Below are positions 1 to 9,831 of a DNA stretch of 64,000 nt, in pieces (position 1 is the first letter of the stretch; each line of letters opens with the position of its first letter). A program made the translations under genes and the position numbers. The notes under the pieces are model-generated. The model searched no databases. It was not told the DNA's origin and worked only from the letters and a program-made list of their open reading frames with translations. The stretch comes from Janibacter limosus NBRC 16128 (GTDB taxonomy: Bacteria > Actinomycetota > Actinomycetes > Actinomycetales > Dermatophilaceae). The DNA lies in assembly GCF_001570985.1 (NCBI RefSeq), contig NZ_BCSS01000010.1:1-64000 (forward strand), given 5' to 3'.

Positions 1-486
1 GAGCCGATCCCCTTCGCCGGGGTCGTCGACGAGGTCGGGCAGGCGCTCGCCGAGCGGGCTCGCGACCTCACCGTCCGGATCCTGCAGCGCGGCAACGAGA
101 TCGCCACTGAGCGCGGGATCATCCTCGCGGACACCAAGGTCGAGTTCGGCCTGCATGGCCTGACCCTGGCCGAAGGGGAGGACGAGCGGGCCGCCATCCG
201 CGACCGTGGGGCCGACTGCGAGATCGTCCTCGCGGACGAGGTCCTCACGCCGGACTCCTCACGTTTTTGGCCGGCCGAGTCCTGGGAGCCGGGACGCCAG
301 CAGCCCAGCTATGACAAGCAGTACGTCCGCGACTGGTTGACGTCACCGGCCTCCGGCTGGGACAAGAGCTCGGGCGAGGCGCCCCCTTCGCTGCCTGAGG
401 ACGTCGTCGCGCAGACCCGCGCGAAGTACATCGAGGCCTACGAGCGGCTGACGGGCCAGTCCTTCTCCCCAGCACCCCGCGCCTGA
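1..486 (+). CDS. purC: SAICAR synthetase PurC (C-terminal part, 5' end outside window)
   Basis: This is the C-terminal 161 residues of phosphoribosylaminoimidazole-succinocarboxamide synthase, which joins aspartate to CAIR using ATP in de novo purine synthesis. The frame is open from base 1 to TGA at 484-486, so the start lies left of the window. Visible family motifs are RGIILADTKVEFG and LADEVLTPDSSRFWP, which form part of the nucleotide/substrate site, followed by the usual short helical C-terminus. Its place ahead of purS, purQ and purL fits a purine locus, although three unrelated genes intervene. I am confident of the family. Confidence 0.95.
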   Translation, partial: EPIPFAGVVDEVGQALAERARDLTVRILQRGNEIATERGIILADTKVEFGLHGLTLAEGEDERAAIRDRGADCEIVLADEVLTPDSSRFWPAESWEPGRQQPSYDKQYVRDWLTSPASGWDKSSGEAPPSLPEDVVAQTRAKYIEAYERLTGQSFSPAPRA

Positions 487-585
487 GGCACGCCCGGACG
501 ACTCGGTGCAGAGGGTCGGGCGGGGGGTGGCCGATACACTCGCGAGTCGAGGACACCAGCACCCAGCGAAGGCGTAGTCATAAAC

Positions 586-3252
586 ATGAGTTCCACCCGC
601 CGGTCCATTGATCCGCTGCTTCCGCCCCTGAAGAGGGGCCTGAAGAAGGTGCTGCGGCCTGCAGCGGGACGGGCCATGCCCACCATCGCCCGGCTGGCCG
701 ACGTGCGTGAGGCCGACGTCTCGGTGCCCGACCCCAAGCCCTTCGTCAGCGGGTACCGCGCCCTCGAGCGCGAGTTCCCCGAGGCGGACTCGCCGGGCAA
801 CGGCACGGGCGACGTGCCGCCGACCAAGGCGGCCGTCAAGCTCAAGGTCGAGGCCGCGCGCAAGGCGCGCTCCCGCACCGTCAACGCCGACCGGGTGGCG
901 CGCGGCGTCTCCCTCGAGGTCTCCGCGCTGGACGAGGTCCGTGCGCTGGTCAAGCAGGGCGAGCGGGACAAGGCCGTCGCCTTCGGTCACGCCCTTCACG
1001 AGCAGGCAGCGACCCGCGGTCTGGGCTGCGCGGTCCTCGGGGTGGCCCTGCTCAACAGCTCGGGTCCGGTCAAGGCCTGGTCGGTCATGTCGGAGATCGC
1101 CGGCACGCCCGCCTCGCAGTCCGTGGCCAACGAGCTCTACGCTGCGGCCTTCGGTGCCCTCGGTGACGACGCCGCCCCGATCCTCGACGCGGACATCGAG
1201 TCCGGCCGGTACCGCTCCTGGAGTGGCCTGGCGCTGCTGCGCGTCGCCCAGAAGGCGCTCGTTCGTGGGCTGCACGACCAGTCCCGCCTGCTGATCACGA
1301 CCGCCCAGGAGCTGCCCGACGCCGCGACGAGCACGAGCGTGCGCAAGGAGCTCGCCCGCCTCGCGACCTGGCTCCCGGAGGGCTCCAAGCGAGCCGAGAT
1401 CCCGCAGGTGCCCGGCGCCATCAACTACGGGGTCATCGGCTACGACCAGCCCGATGTCGTCTCGCGCAACATCGGTGACTACATCCAGACGGTCGCCTCC
1501 ATGGGCCACATCGTGCGCCAGCAGAACTTCCGCTTCGTGGGCAACGAGGACATCGTCGAGTTCGCCGGCGAGCTGCGGTCCACGACCAAGACCGAGCGTC
1601 TCGTCGACGGCCCGTCCGCCACGCTCAACCTCTTCGAGCTCAACCGTGACGGCAACCCCTTCCAGGCGATCCCCGAGCAGACCTACGCGGTGACCTTCGG
1701 CTGGTTCATGCACCACATGTTCGGTCAGGGCTTCGCCATCCCCTTCCACGACAACGTGCGGCCGATCATCCTGTCGGTCTACGTCCGCTTCCCGGAGATG
1801 CTGACGCCCGAGGTCGTCGACTACCTGCGCAAGTACGCCCCGATCGGCTGCCGGGACTGGCAGAGCGTCGCCCTGCTGCGCGCCGTGGGCGTCCCCGCCT
1901 TCTTCTCCGGCTGCATGACGACCACCGTCGACACGGTCTTCCGCCGTGACGGCGAGGACACGCGAGACGCCACCATCTACGTCGACTCCCCGCAGACCGG
2001 CCCGGGGGTCTCACGCACCCAGGTCCAGACCGGGATCCGGGACCTCTCCTTCGTCGAGAACCTGCGGCTCGCCCGCGACTGGGTCTCCCACTACCACCTC
2101 GAGTACGACAAGGTCATCACCTCCCGCCTGCACTGCAACCTTCCGTCGCGCTCGGTCGGCTCCAAGGTCACCTTCCTGCCCAAGAACCGGTCCGACACCC
2201 GCTTCGGTGGCCTGATCGACACCACCGACGAGGACTTCGAGCGGATCCGTCAGGGGATCCTCGACAAGGTCGCGGTCGTGCTGCAGACGATCGCCTCCGG
2301 TGCCAGTGAGGACGAGGTCTATGCGACCTGGCGCGAGGTCACCGCCCCGGCGATGGCCGAGGCTGACGAGTTCCTCGGGTCCAAGCACCTGCGCGTGCTC
2401 GAGACCGCTGAGGTCGACTCCCTCGTCGCCGCGTCGGGCCTCGGCGCCGCAGCCACGGACGGTGACGCCATCGACGTCGTCGTCGACGTCCGGCGGGGTG
2501 AGCTGAAGCACCTGCCGCGACTCCTCCGGTCGATCGACGCCCACACCTCGGCGCCCGTGCGGGTCTGGGCGGTCGACGCCCACTCGAGCAGCGCCGAGCA
2601 GGAAAAGCTCCTCGCCGAGGACCTGCCCCTCACGGTGCGCTGGCTGCGCCCCGACGAGGCCACGCTCCGCGAGCTGGGCGGCGCCACGCCGGCCACCCGG
2701 CACGAGCTGACCCTCGCCCTTGCGTCGGCCGCGCTGCCGCAGGCGCAGCGGGTGGTCTTCCTTCCCGCGGCAGCGCTCGTGCGGCAGGACCTGGCCACGC
2801 TGGCCGACGTGACGCCCGCGGACGGCACCTTCGTGGCGGCGGCTGCCGAGCGTCACCGGGGTCGCCAGAACGGCTTGGAGCTCATCCACCGCGTCTCCAG
2901 CCGTCAGGGCGACGACAACCACAAGGCCCTCGACTTCCTCATCGCCGCGCACCGCGAGCACTCCGGGCAGTGGGAGACCTTCGACACCAATGTCATGGTC
3001 GTCGACCTCGAGGCCGCTCGCCGTGACAACCTCACCGGCCACATCCTGCCGCTGGTCACGGACTACGGCATGACCTTCCGTGAGGCGGTCAACCTCCACG
3101 TCGGGCAGCACCACACGGTCCTCGACGCCGAGTGGAACCACGCCCCCGGCTACGAGGTCCAGGAGGACCCGGCCCTCGTGAGCTGGCGCGACACCACCAA
3201 GCCGTGGTCCGGCTCGGTGACCCCCTTCGCCGGGGAGTGGCAGGCGAGCTGA
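586..3252 (+). CDS. Polysaccharide pyruvyltransferase-like protein with C-terminal GT8-like domain
   Basis: This 888-residue protein has three parts. Residues 1-275 are a helical, Lys/Arg/Ala-rich region of unknown role. Residues 279-590 form a polysaccharide pyruvyltransferase-family domain, with SRNIGDYIQT near 293-302, a GCRD motif near 421 and TSRLHC near 512-517. Residues 627-880 resemble a GT8 (LgtC-type) glycosyltransferase, with an FDTNVMVVDL stretch and a late DAEWN and KPW. The GT8 metal-binding D-x-D appears lost: VVFLPAAALV (723-732) occupies the place of a typical VxYLDADxLV. The protein probably modifies a cell-surface glycan in the cytoplasm; the substrate is unknown. It stands alone between purC and an acyl-CoA synthetase, about 16 kb from the glycopolymer locus it resembles. 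ATG 586 is used; a TACACT box lies about 50 bases upstream. Confidence 0.72.
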   Translation: MSSTRRSIDPLLPPLKRGLKKVLRPAAGRAMPTIARLADVREADVSVPDPKPFVSGYRALEREFPEADSPGNGTGDVPPTKAAVKLKVEAARKARSRTVNADRVARGVSLEVSALDEVRALVKQGERDKAVAFGHALHEQAATRGLGCAVLGVALLNSSGPVKAWSVMSEIAGTPASQSVANELYAAAFGALGDDAAPILDADIESGRYRSWSGLALLRVAQKALVRGLHDQSRLLITTAQELPDAATSTSVRKELARLATWLPEGSKRAEIPQVPGAINYGVIGYDQPDVVSRNIGDYIQTVASMGHIVRQQNFRFVGNEDIVEFAGELRSTTKTERLVDGPSATLNLFELNRDGNPFQAIPEQTYAVTFGWFMHHMFGQGFAIPFHDNVRPIILSVYVRFPEMLTPEVVDYLRKYAPIGCRDWQSVALLRAVGVPAFFSGCMTTTVDTVFRRDGEDTRDATIYVDSPQTGPGVSRTQVQTGIRDLSFVENLRLARDWVSHYHLEYDKVITSRLHCNLPSRSVGSKVTFLPKNRSDTRFGGLIDTTDEDFERIRQGILDKVAVVLQTIASGASEDEVYATWREVTAPAMAEADEFLGSKHLRVLETAEVDSLVAASGLGAAATDGDAIDVVVDVRRGELKHLPRLLRSIDAHTSAPVRVWAVDAHSSSAEQEKLLAEDLPLTVRWLRPDEATLRELGGATPATRHELTLALASAALPQAQRVVFLPAAALVRQDLATLADVTPADGTFVAAAAERHRGRQNGLELIHRVSSRQGDDNHKALDFLIAAHREHSGQWETFDTNVMVVDLEAARRDNLTGHILPLVTDYGMTFREAVNLHVGQHHTVLDAEWNHAPGYEVQEDPALVSWRDTTKPWSGSVTPFAGEWQAS

Positions 3253-3307
3253 CCCCGTCGGCCCGATCGGCCGGCCGCTGATCCTTCGGTCCGCACCTCA
3301 CTCGGGG

Positions 3308-3313
3308 CAGACT
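3308..3313 (+). promoter_or_regulatory. Possible -10 box for a leaderless acyl-CoA synthetase mRNA
   Basis: CAGACT sits 6 bases before the ATG at 3320, the spacing expected for an actinobacterial leaderless transcript. The first base departs from TAnnnT, so this is weak. Confidence 0.3.
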
Positions 3314-3319
3314 GCGGTC

Positions 3320-4873
3320 ATGTCGACGACGACCGAGATGGACACCGCCCGCGCCAACGGACTGGGAGAGGTGCTGCGCCGCAGCGCTGCCCGCTTCCAC
3401 GACAAGACCGCGATCATCGACGGGGAGACCCGCTGGAGCTTCCGTGAGCTCGACGCGATCGTCTCGTCGGTGGCGGCCGGTCTGGCCGACCACGGCGTGG
3501 CGAAGGGGGACCGGGTCGCCCTGCTCAGCCGCAACAGCGCCGACTTCGCCGCGATCGCCTGGGGCGCGGCGCGTCTGGGCGCGATCCTCGTCCCGATCAA
3601 TTTCATGCTCACCGCCGACGAGGTCGGCTGGATCCTCGGCGACGCCGAGCCGGTCGCCTTCATCGCCCAGCCCGAGTTCGTCGCGACCGTCGAGTCCGGG
3701 ATCGAGAGCAGTGGGCAGGAGGTGACCACGCGGATCGTCTCCGGGGGAGAGGCCGCGGGGTGGACCCCCTTCGCCGATCTGGTGGGGACCGACGCCTCGG
3801 GCTGGACGCCGCCGCTCGTCGCGGACGACGACCCGATCCGCCTCATGTACACCTCGGGCACCGAGTCACGGCCCAAGGGAGCGCTGCTCACCTCCCGTGC
3901 CCTGCAGGCCGAGTACCTGAGCGCGATCATCGACGGCGGGATGACCGGTGACGACATCGACCTGCACACCCTGCCGCTCTACCACTGCGCGCAGCTGGAC
4001 TGCTTCCTCGGACCGGACATCATGCTGGGCGCGACGAGCATCATCCTGCCCGCGCCGGAGCCGGGCGCGGTGCTGCGGGCGATCGCCGAGCACGGGATCA
4101 CCAAGTACTTCGCGCCGCCGACCGTGTGGATCGGGCTGCTGCGCCACGCGGACTTCGACTCCACCGATCTGTCCTCGCTGCGCAAGGGCTACTACGGCGC
4201 CGCCGCGATGCCGGTCGAGGTGCTCAAGGAGATCCTGCAGCGGCTGCCGGAGCTCAGCCTGTGGAACTTCTACGGCCAGACCGAGCTCGCTCCCGTCGCG
4301 ACGATCCTGCCGCCGCACGAGCAGCTGAGCCACGCCGGCTCGGCCGGCCGGCCGGTGCTCAATGTCGAGACTCGGCTCGTCGACGACGACGGCAACGAGG
4401 TGCCGATGGGTGAGGTCGGCGAGGTCGTGCACCGCAGCCCGCAGATCGCAGCCGGCTACTGGCGCAACGAGGACAAGACCGCGGAGGCCTTCGCCGGCGG
4501 TTGGTTCCACTCCGGTGACCTGGCCGTCGCGGACGATGACGGTCGGATCACGATCGTCGACCGCAAGAAGGACATGATCAAGACCGGTGGTGAGAATGTC
4601 GCCTCCCGCGAGGTCGAGGAGGCGATCTACACCCACCCCGACGTGGCCGAGGTCGCCGTCTTCGCGCTGGCCGACCCCAAGTGGATCGAGGCCGTCACCG
4701 CGACGGTCGTGGCCAAGGAGGGGTCCGCCCTGACCGCCGAGTCAGTCCAGGAGCACTGCGCCGGCCTGCTCGCCCCCTACAAGCGGCCCAAGCGGATCGA
4801 GATCCTCACCGAGCTGCCCAAGAACCCGAGCGGCAAGATCCTCAAGCGCGAGCTGCGGGAGCGCTTCAGCTGA
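3320..4873 (+). CDS. Acyl-CoA synthetase (AMP-forming, FadD-like)
   Basis: A 517-residue adenylate-forming enzyme that would activate a carboxylic acid, probably a fatty or aromatic acid, to its CoA thioester through an acyl-AMP. The motifs appear in order: LMYTSGTESRPKG (phosphate-binding loop), GYYGAAAMP, NFYGQTELAP, then GWFHSGDLAV and DRKKDMIKTGGENV (hinge region), and PKNPSGKILKREL with the catalytic Lys near the C-terminus. The length is normal for the family. It is a single gene converging on the UbiB-like kinase with a 16-base gap. The acid specificity cannot be read from sequence. ATG 3320 is chosen; a second Met, six codons later, is possible. Confidence 0.88.
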   Translation: MSTTTEMDTARANGLGEVLRRSAARFHDKTAIIDGETRWSFRELDAIVSSVAAGLADHGVAKGDRVALLSRNSADFAAIAWGAARLGAILVPINFMLTADEVGWILGDAEPVAFIAQPEFVATVESGIESSGQEVTTRIVSGGEAAGWTPFADLVGTDASGWTPPLVADDDPIRLMYTSGTESRPKGALLTSRALQAEYLSAIIDGGMTGDDIDLHTLPLYHCAQLDCFLGPDIMLGATSIILPAPEPGAVLRAIAEHGITKYFAPPTVWIGLLRHADFDSTDLSSLRKGYYGAAAMPVEVLKEILQRLPELSLWNFYGQTELAPVATILPPHEQLSHAGSAGRPVLNVETRLVDDDGNEVPMGEVGEVVHRSPQIAAGYWRNEDKTAEAFAGGWFHSGDLAVADDDGRITIVDRKKDMIKTGGENVASREVEEAIYTHPDVAEVAVFALADPKWIEAVTATVVAKEGSALTAESVQEHCAGLLAPYKRPKRIEILTELPKNPSGKILKRELRERFS

Positions 4874-4889
4874 TGGTGCGCCGCTCGGG

Positions 4890-6545
4890 CTAGTCCTCCT
4901 CACGCGAAGGGTGGTTGCGCGCGATCTCCCGGTCGGTGAGCACGATGTGCACCGCGAGCGCGACGGCCGCCAGCACGGCGACGGTGAAGAAGACCATCGC
5001 GATCGCCGGGAAACCGAGGATGCGCGCGTCGGTCTCGACGCGCATCATCATCGCCGCTCCGATGATCGTCGCCGCGATGATCAGGCCGAGGGTCAGCCGG
5101 TTGGCGACCCGCTGGAGCACGAGGTGCAGCCGCTGCTCGTCGATGGCGTCGACCCGCACCCGCATCTCGCCGCGGGCGAGGGTGTCCAGGATCCGGTTGG
5201 CCCGCTTGGGCAGCTGCGCGGTGAACTCCTTGGTCTCGATGGCTGCCGTGAGCAGCCCTCCGGGCGAGACCTTGAGCGACGAGGCGAAGATGTCGGACAC
5301 GTTGTCCCGGATCGCGTCCGCGGGGGAGAAGTCCGGGTCGAGGTGGATGGTCGTCTGGTCGAGGTTGAGCAGCGCCTTGCCGATCATCGCCATCTCCGCC
5401 GGTGGTCGCAGGCCGTGGACCCCCGAGAGGCGCGACAGCTCGACGAGCAGTCGGCCGGCCTGCAGGTCGGAGCCGCTGGCCACCGCCTCGCTCACGAGGT
5501 GCGCCACGTCGTCGCGGAAGGCCGCGGCGTCGTGGTCCTCGAGAGGGTGGCCCATGTCCGCCAGGACTGCTGCGGCCTCCTCGCCCTCACCATCGTTGAT
5601 CGCGAGCAGGAGCTTGGTGACGTGCGTCTGCACCCGCTGGGGCACCGTCGCGACCATCCCGAGGTCCAGCAGGGCCAGGCGCCCGTCGTCGGTGACGAGC
5701 AGGTTGCCCGGGTGCGGGTCGGCGTGGAGGACCCCGTCGTCGAGGATCATCCGCAGATAGCAGTGGAAGAGCTGCTCCACGAGCGGGCGGGCGTCGAGGT
5801 CGATGAGCGCCAGGGGCCCGAGGTCGGTGACCTTGCGGCCCTCGATGTGCTCCATCGTCAGCACCCGGGTCGTCGTCAGCTGCATCACCGGCTCCGGCAC
5901 GACGAGCCGGTCGTGCTCGGCGGTCAGCTCGATGAAGCGCAGCAGGTTGCGCGCCTCGCGGCGGTAGTCGAGCTCGTCGACGAGCGATCGGCGGAACTGG
6001 CGCAGCAGCTGGTTGAGACCGTAGGAGCGACCGATGCTGGTGTGCTTGTCCGCCAGGCCGGTGACGGTGTCCAGGGCGTCCATGTCGCCACGGACCGTCT
6101 CGCGCACGTCGGGACGCTGCACCTTGACGACGACGTCCCTCCCGGAGCGGGTCGTCGCCTGGTGGACCTGGCCGAGCGAGGCCGCCGCGAGCGGCTCCTC
6201 GTCGAAGAACGCGAAGAGGTCCTTGATCCGCGCCCCGAGCTCCTCCTCGACGATCTCGCGGACCTGCTCGAAGGGGAAGGGCTTCACCGAGTCCTGCAGC
6301 CGGGTCAGGGCCTGGGTGTAGGCCGGCGGCAGCAGGTCGAAGCGCGTGGAGAGCAGCTGGCCGAGCTTGATGTACGTGGGCCCCATCGCCTCGAGGTCCG
6401 CGGCGAAGGCCTCCGCCCCCTTCGTCGCCCCGTCCGGCAGGTCCTCGTCGGCGCCGAGGTCGTCCTGCTGCGCTCCGGCGAGCAGGTCACCCCGGCCGTG
6501 ACGCAGGAGGAGTCGCACGAGGTCGGAGTACCGGCTGCTGCTCAT
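4890..6545 (-). CDS. ABC1/UbiB/AarF-family atypical kinase
   Basis: A 551-residue membrane-associated member of the ABC1 (UbiB/ADCK) family, atypical kinases or ATPases linked to isoprenoid-quinone and lipid homeostasis. It shows the family marks: IKLGQLLSTRFDLLPP (KxGQ extension), AAASLGQVHQA in place of a P-loop, VVVKVQRPDV with the ATP-site Lys, and LHADPHPGNLL then LLDLGM for the metal and catalytic region. Two hydrophobic segments close the C-terminus (IIAATIIGAAMMM and AMVFFTVAVLAAVALAV). It starts at ATG 6545, divergent from purS with 62 bases between them. The substrate is unknown. Confidence 0.88.
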   Translation of the reverse strand: MSSSRYSDLVRLLLRHGRGDLLAGAQQDDLGADEDLPDGATKGAEAFAADLEAMGPTYIKLGQLLSTRFDLLPPAYTQALTRLQDSVKPFPFEQVREIVEEELGARIKDLFAFFDEEPLAAASLGQVHQATTRSGRDVVVKVQRPDVRETVRGDMDALDTVTGLADKHTSIGRSYGLNQLLRQFRRSLVDELDYRREARNLLRFIELTAEHDRLVVPEPVMQLTTTRVLTMEHIEGRKVTDLGPLALIDLDARPLVEQLFHCYLRMILDDGVLHADPHPGNLLVTDDGRLALLDLGMVATVPQRVQTHVTKLLLAINDGEGEEAAAVLADMGHPLEDHDAAAFRDDVAHLVSEAVASGSDLQAGRLLVELSRLSGVHGLRPPAEMAMIGKALLNLDQTTIHLDPDFSPADAIRDNVSDIFASSLKVSPGGLLTAAIETKEFTAQLPKRANRILDTLARGEMRVRVDAIDEQRLHLVLQRVANRLTLGLIIAATIIGAAMMMRVETDARILGFPAIAMVFFTVAVLAAVALAVHIVLTDREIARNHPSREED

Positions 6546-6563
6546 GGGTCCATCCTGCCCAAC

Positions 6564-6569
6564 TAGACT
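6564..6569 (+). promoter_or_regulatory. -10 box (TAGACT) of the purSQL operon
   Basis: TAGACT lies 38 bases before the purS GTG, in the divergent gap with the UbiB-like gene. An AGGAG ribosome-binding site follows at 6596-6600, seven bases before the start. No clear -35 was found. Confidence 0.5.
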
Positions 6570-6607
6570 CGCCGCGGACGCACCCCCTTCGCACCAGGAG
6601 ATTCCCC

Positions 6608-6898
6608 GTGGGACGCATCGTCGTCGACGTCATGCTCAAGCCCGAGATCCTCGACCCCCAGGGTCAGGCCGTCCGCGGGGCACTGCCCCGGCTGGGCCTG
6701 GACCAGTTCACCGATGTGCGGCAGGGCAAGCGCTTCGTCCTCTCCGTCGACGGTGAGGTCACCGACGAGCACCTCGCCAAGGCCCGCGAGGCCGCCGAGA
6801 CGCTCCTGTCCAACCCCGTCATCGAGGACGTCGTCAACGTCCACGAGCTGACGAGCGACGAGCCGGAGCAGGCGCCGATCACCGGGGCGGGCGCGTGA
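6608..6898 (+). CDS. purS: FGAM synthase subunit PurS
   Basis: A 96-residue PurS, the small scaffold subunit that joins the glutaminase PurQ to the synthetase PurL in the three-part formylglycinamide ribonucleotide amidotransferase. It begins with the typical VxVxLKxxILDPQG pattern and contains VRQGKRF and LSNPVIEDV, as in other PurS proteins; the C-terminal tail past residue 85 is short and acidic. The GTG start is supported by AGGAG seven bases upstream. Its stop overlaps the purQ GTG (GTGA), so translation is coupled and the subunits are likely made in matched amounts. Confidence 0.93.
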   Translation: MGRIVVDVMLKPEILDPQGQAVRGALPRLGLDQFTDVRQGKRFVLSVDGEVTDEHLAKAREAAETLLSNPVIEDVVNVHELTSDEPEQAPITGAGA

Positions 6899-7566
6899 AG
6901 ATCGGCGTCGTCACCTTCCCCGGCAGCCTCGACGACTCCGACGCCCGCCGCGCCGTGCGCATCGCCGGCGGCGAGGCCGTCGAGCTGTGGCACGGCGACG
7001 CCGACCTGCTCGGCGTCGACGCGGTCGTCATCCCCGGCGGCTTCTCCTACGGCGACTACCTGCGCGCCGGAGCCATCGCCCGTTTCGCCCCGGTCATGAC
7101 CGAGGTCATCACGGCCGCGAAGGGCGGCATGCCGGTCCTCGGCATCTGCAACGGCTTCCAGATCCTCACCGAGTCGCACCTGCTGCCCGGGTCGATGATC
7201 CAGAACGACCACCGCAAGTTCCTTTGCCGTGACCAGGTCCTGCGGGTCGAGAACGCGAGCAGCGCCTGGACCAACGGCTTCGAGGTCGACCAGGAGATCA
7301 GCATCGTGCTGAAGAACCAGGACGGCCAGTTCGTCGCCGACGAGGCCACCCTCGACCGGCTCGAAGGGGAGGGACAGGTCGCCTTCCGCTATGTCGGGGA
7401 CAACCCCAACGGCTCCTCCCGGGGGATCGCCGGCATCACCAACGAGCGCGGCAATGTCGTCGGGCTCATGCCGCACCCCGAGCACGCCGTCGAGGAGGGC
7501 TTCGGCCCGAGCCTGGACGGTCGCACCTTCTTCACGTCCGTCCTCCAGCAGGTGGTGTCCGCATGA
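6895..7566 (+). CDS. purQ: FGAM synthase glutaminase subunit PurQ
   Basis: A 223-residue class I glutamine amidotransferase that releases ammonia from glutamine for PurL. It starts [13 protein letters not shown]. The nucleophile elbow is VLGICNGFQ (catalytic Cys), and the His and Glu of the triad are in [10 protein letters not shown] near the C-terminus. The oxyanion strand is [14 protein letters not shown]. The GTG start overlaps the purS stop, and the end overlaps the purL ATG (ATGA), so this is the middle gene of a tightly coupled trio. Confidence 0.96.
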   Translation: MKIGVVTFPGSLDDSDARRAVRIAGGEAVELWHGDADLLGVDAVVIPGGFSYGDYLRAGAIARFAPVMTEVITAAKGGMPVLGICNGFQILTESHLLPGSMIQNDHRKFLCRDQVLRVENASSAWTNGFEVDQEISIVLKNQDGQFVADEATLDRLEGEGQVAFRYVGDNPNGSSRGIAGITNERGNVVGLMPHPEHAVEEGFGPSLDGRTFFTSVLQQVVSA

Positions 7567-9830
7567 GCGCCCTCGACACGGTCGACCAGGCCAGCCAGAC
7601 CCCCGACGTCGAGCAGCCGTGGGCCGACCTCGGGCTCAAGCAGGACGAGTACGAGCGCATCGTCTCCATCCTCGAGCGTCGCCCCACGAGCGCCGAGCTG
7701 GCCATGTACTCGGTCATGTGGTCCGAGCACTGCAGCTACAAGTCCTCCAAGGTGCACCTGAAGCGCTTCGGTGACCTGCCCTCTGAGACGCCGCTGGGCA
7801 AGACCCTCGCCGGCATCGGCGAAAACGCGGGCGTCATCGACATCGGCCAGGGCTGGGCGGTGACCTTCAAGGTCGAGTCCCACAACCACCCGAGCTATGT
7901 CGAGCCCTACCAGGGCGCGGCCACCGGCATCGGCGGCATCGTCCGCGACATCATGGCGATGGGCGCCCGCCCGATTGCCGTCATGGACCCCCTGCGCTTC
8001 GGCGCCATCGACCACCCCGACACCACTCGGGTCCTGCCCGGCGTCGTCAAGGGCATCGGCGGCTACGGCAACTCCCTCGGCCTGCCCAACATCGGCGGCG
8101 AGATCGTCTTCGACGACTGCTACCAGGGCAACCCGCTCGTCAACGCCCTGTGCGTCGGCTCCCTTCGCCACGAGGACCTGCACCTGGCCAATGCCACGGG
8201 CGCGGGCAACAAGATCGTGCTCTTCGGCGCCAAGACCGGAGGCGACGGCATCGGTGGCGTCTCGATCCTTGCGTCCGAGACCTTCGACGAGGGCGGCCCC
8301 GCCAAGCGGCCCGCCGTCCAGGTCGGCGACCCCTTCGCGGAGAAGGTGCTCATCGAGTGCTGCCTCGACCTCTACGCCGCAGGCGTCGTCGAGGGCATCC
8401 AGGACCTCGGGGGCGCGGGCCTGTCCTGCGCCACCTCCGAGCTCGCCTCCGCCGGTGACGGCGGCATGAGCATCGAGCTCGACCGCGTCCCGCTGCGCGA
8501 CTCCACGCTCTCCCCCGAGGAGATCCTGATGTCGGAGTCGCAGGAGCGGATGATGGCCGTCGTCGCGCCCGACAAGCTCGACGCCTTCCTCGAGATCACC
8601 GGCCGTTGGGATGTCGAGGCCGCCGTCCTCGGTGAGGTCACCGAGGGTGACCGTCTCGTCGTCACCTGGCACGGTCAGACCATCGTCGACGTGCCGCCGC
8701 GCTCCGTGGCCCACGACGGCCCGGTCTACGACCGTCCGATCGCCCGCCCGGAGTGGATCGACGCGGTGCAGGCGGACTCGAGCTCCTCCCTCCCCCGCCC
8801 CGCGGACCTGGGCGCCGACCTGCTGGCGCTGCTCGCCTCGCCCAACATCTGCGACAAGTCCTGGGTCACCGACCAGTACGACCGCTATGTCCTGGGCAAC
8901 ACCAAGCGCGCGATGCCGCACGACTCCGGTGTCGTGCGCGTCGACGAGGAGAGTGGCCTCGGCGTCGCGCTCTCGACCGACTGCAACGGCCGTTTCGGTC
9001 GGCTCGACCCCTACGCCGGTGCGCAGCTGGCGCTGGCCGAGTCCTACCGCAATGTCGCGACCACCGGCGCTCTGCCCCTGGCCGTCACCGACTGCCTCAA
9101 CTTCGGTTCGCCCGAGGACCCGGCCGTCATGTGGCAGTTCCAGCAGGCCATCGGCGGGCTCTTCGATGCCTGCCTCGAGCTGGGCATCCCGGTGACCGGC
9201 GGCAATGTCTCCTTCTACAACCAGACCGGTGAGACGGCGATCCACCCGACGCCCGTCGTCGGCGTGCTCGGCGTCATCGACGATGTCGCGACGGTCGTGT
9301 CCTCCGGCTTCGAGACGAAGGGGGAGATCGTCCTCCTCCTCGGCGAGACCCGCGACGAGCTCGACGGCGGTGAGTGGGCGCACGCGCTGCACGGCCACCT
9401 CGGTGGACTGCCGCCCACGGTCGACCTCACCGCAGAGAAGGCGCTCGCCGACTTCTTCGTCGACGCGGTCCGTCGTGGCGTGCTGTCCAGCTCGCACGAC
9501 CTGTCCGATGGCGGCCTGGCGGTCACGTTGGCGGAGTCGGCGATGACTGGCGGCATCGGGGCATCGCTCGACCTGTCGCCGGTCCTGGACCGCGATGGCG
9601 TTGACGCCTTCACCGCGCTGTACTCCGAGTCCGCCGCGCGCGCCCTGGTCACCGTGCGCTCCGAGGCCGACCTGGCCACCGTCGTCGGCATCGCCGAGGC
9701 CCACGGTGTCCCGATCGCCCGTCTCGGCAGCACCGACGGTGATCGGCTCAAGGTCAAGGACGTCTTCGAGCTGTCGATCGAGGAGATGCGCACGGCCCAC
9801 ACCGGGACGATGCAGCGGTACTTCGGCTGA
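7563..9830 (+). CDS. purL: FGAM synthase large subunit PurL (small-PurL type)
   Basis: A 755-residue PurL of the short type that works with separate PurS and PurQ. It carries out the ATP-dependent amidation of FGAR to FGAM. Visible features are [11 protein letters not shown] near residue 55, [12 protein letters not shown] with the metal/ATP site, a Gly-rich [15 protein letters not shown], and the duplicated second half with DCLNFG and [11 protein letters not shown]. The length matches the small-PurL class. ATG 7563 overlaps the purQ stop. A HAD hydrolase follows after one base and may be co-transcribed. Confidence 0.96.
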   Translation: MSALDTVDQASQTPDVEQPWADLGLKQDEYERIVSILERRPTSAELAMYSVMWSEHCSYKSSKVHLKRFGDLPSETPLGKTLAGIGENAGVIDIGQGWAVTFKVESHNHPSYVEPYQGAATGIGGIVRDIMAMGARPIAVMDPLRFGAIDHPDTTRVLPGVVKGIGGYGNSLGLPNIGGEIVFDDCYQGNPLVNALCVGSLRHEDLHLANATGAGNKIVLFGAKTGGDGIGGVSILASETFDEGGPAKRPAVQVGDPFAEKVLIECCLDLYAAGVVEGIQDLGGAGLSCATSELASAGDGGMSIELDRVPLRDSTLSPEEILMSESQERMMAVVAPDKLDAFLEITGRWDVEAAVLGEVTEGDRLVVTWHGQTIVDVPPRSVAHDGPVYDRPIARPEWIDAVQADSSSSLPRPADLGADLLALLASPNICDKSWVTDQYDRYVLGNTKRAMPHDSGVVRVDEESGLGVALSTDCNGRFGRLDPYAGAQLALAESYRNVATTGALPLAVTDCLNFGSPEDPAVMWQFQQAIGGLFDACLELGIPVTGGNVSFYNQTGETAIHPTPVVGVLGVIDDVATVVSSGFETKGEIVLLLGETRDELDGGEWAHALHGHLGGLPPTVDLTAEKALADFFVDAVRRGVLSSSHDLSDGGLAVTLAESAMTGGIGASLDLSPVLDRDGVDAFTALYSESAARALVTVRSEADLATVVGIAEAHGVPIARLGSTDGDRLKVKDVFELSIEEMRTAHTGTMQRYFG

Positions 9831-9831
9831 C

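Noticed and set aside
4911-6566. 551-codon open frame antisense to the UbiB-like gene
   Set aside because: Same length as the real gene and mirrored in frame; no family features.
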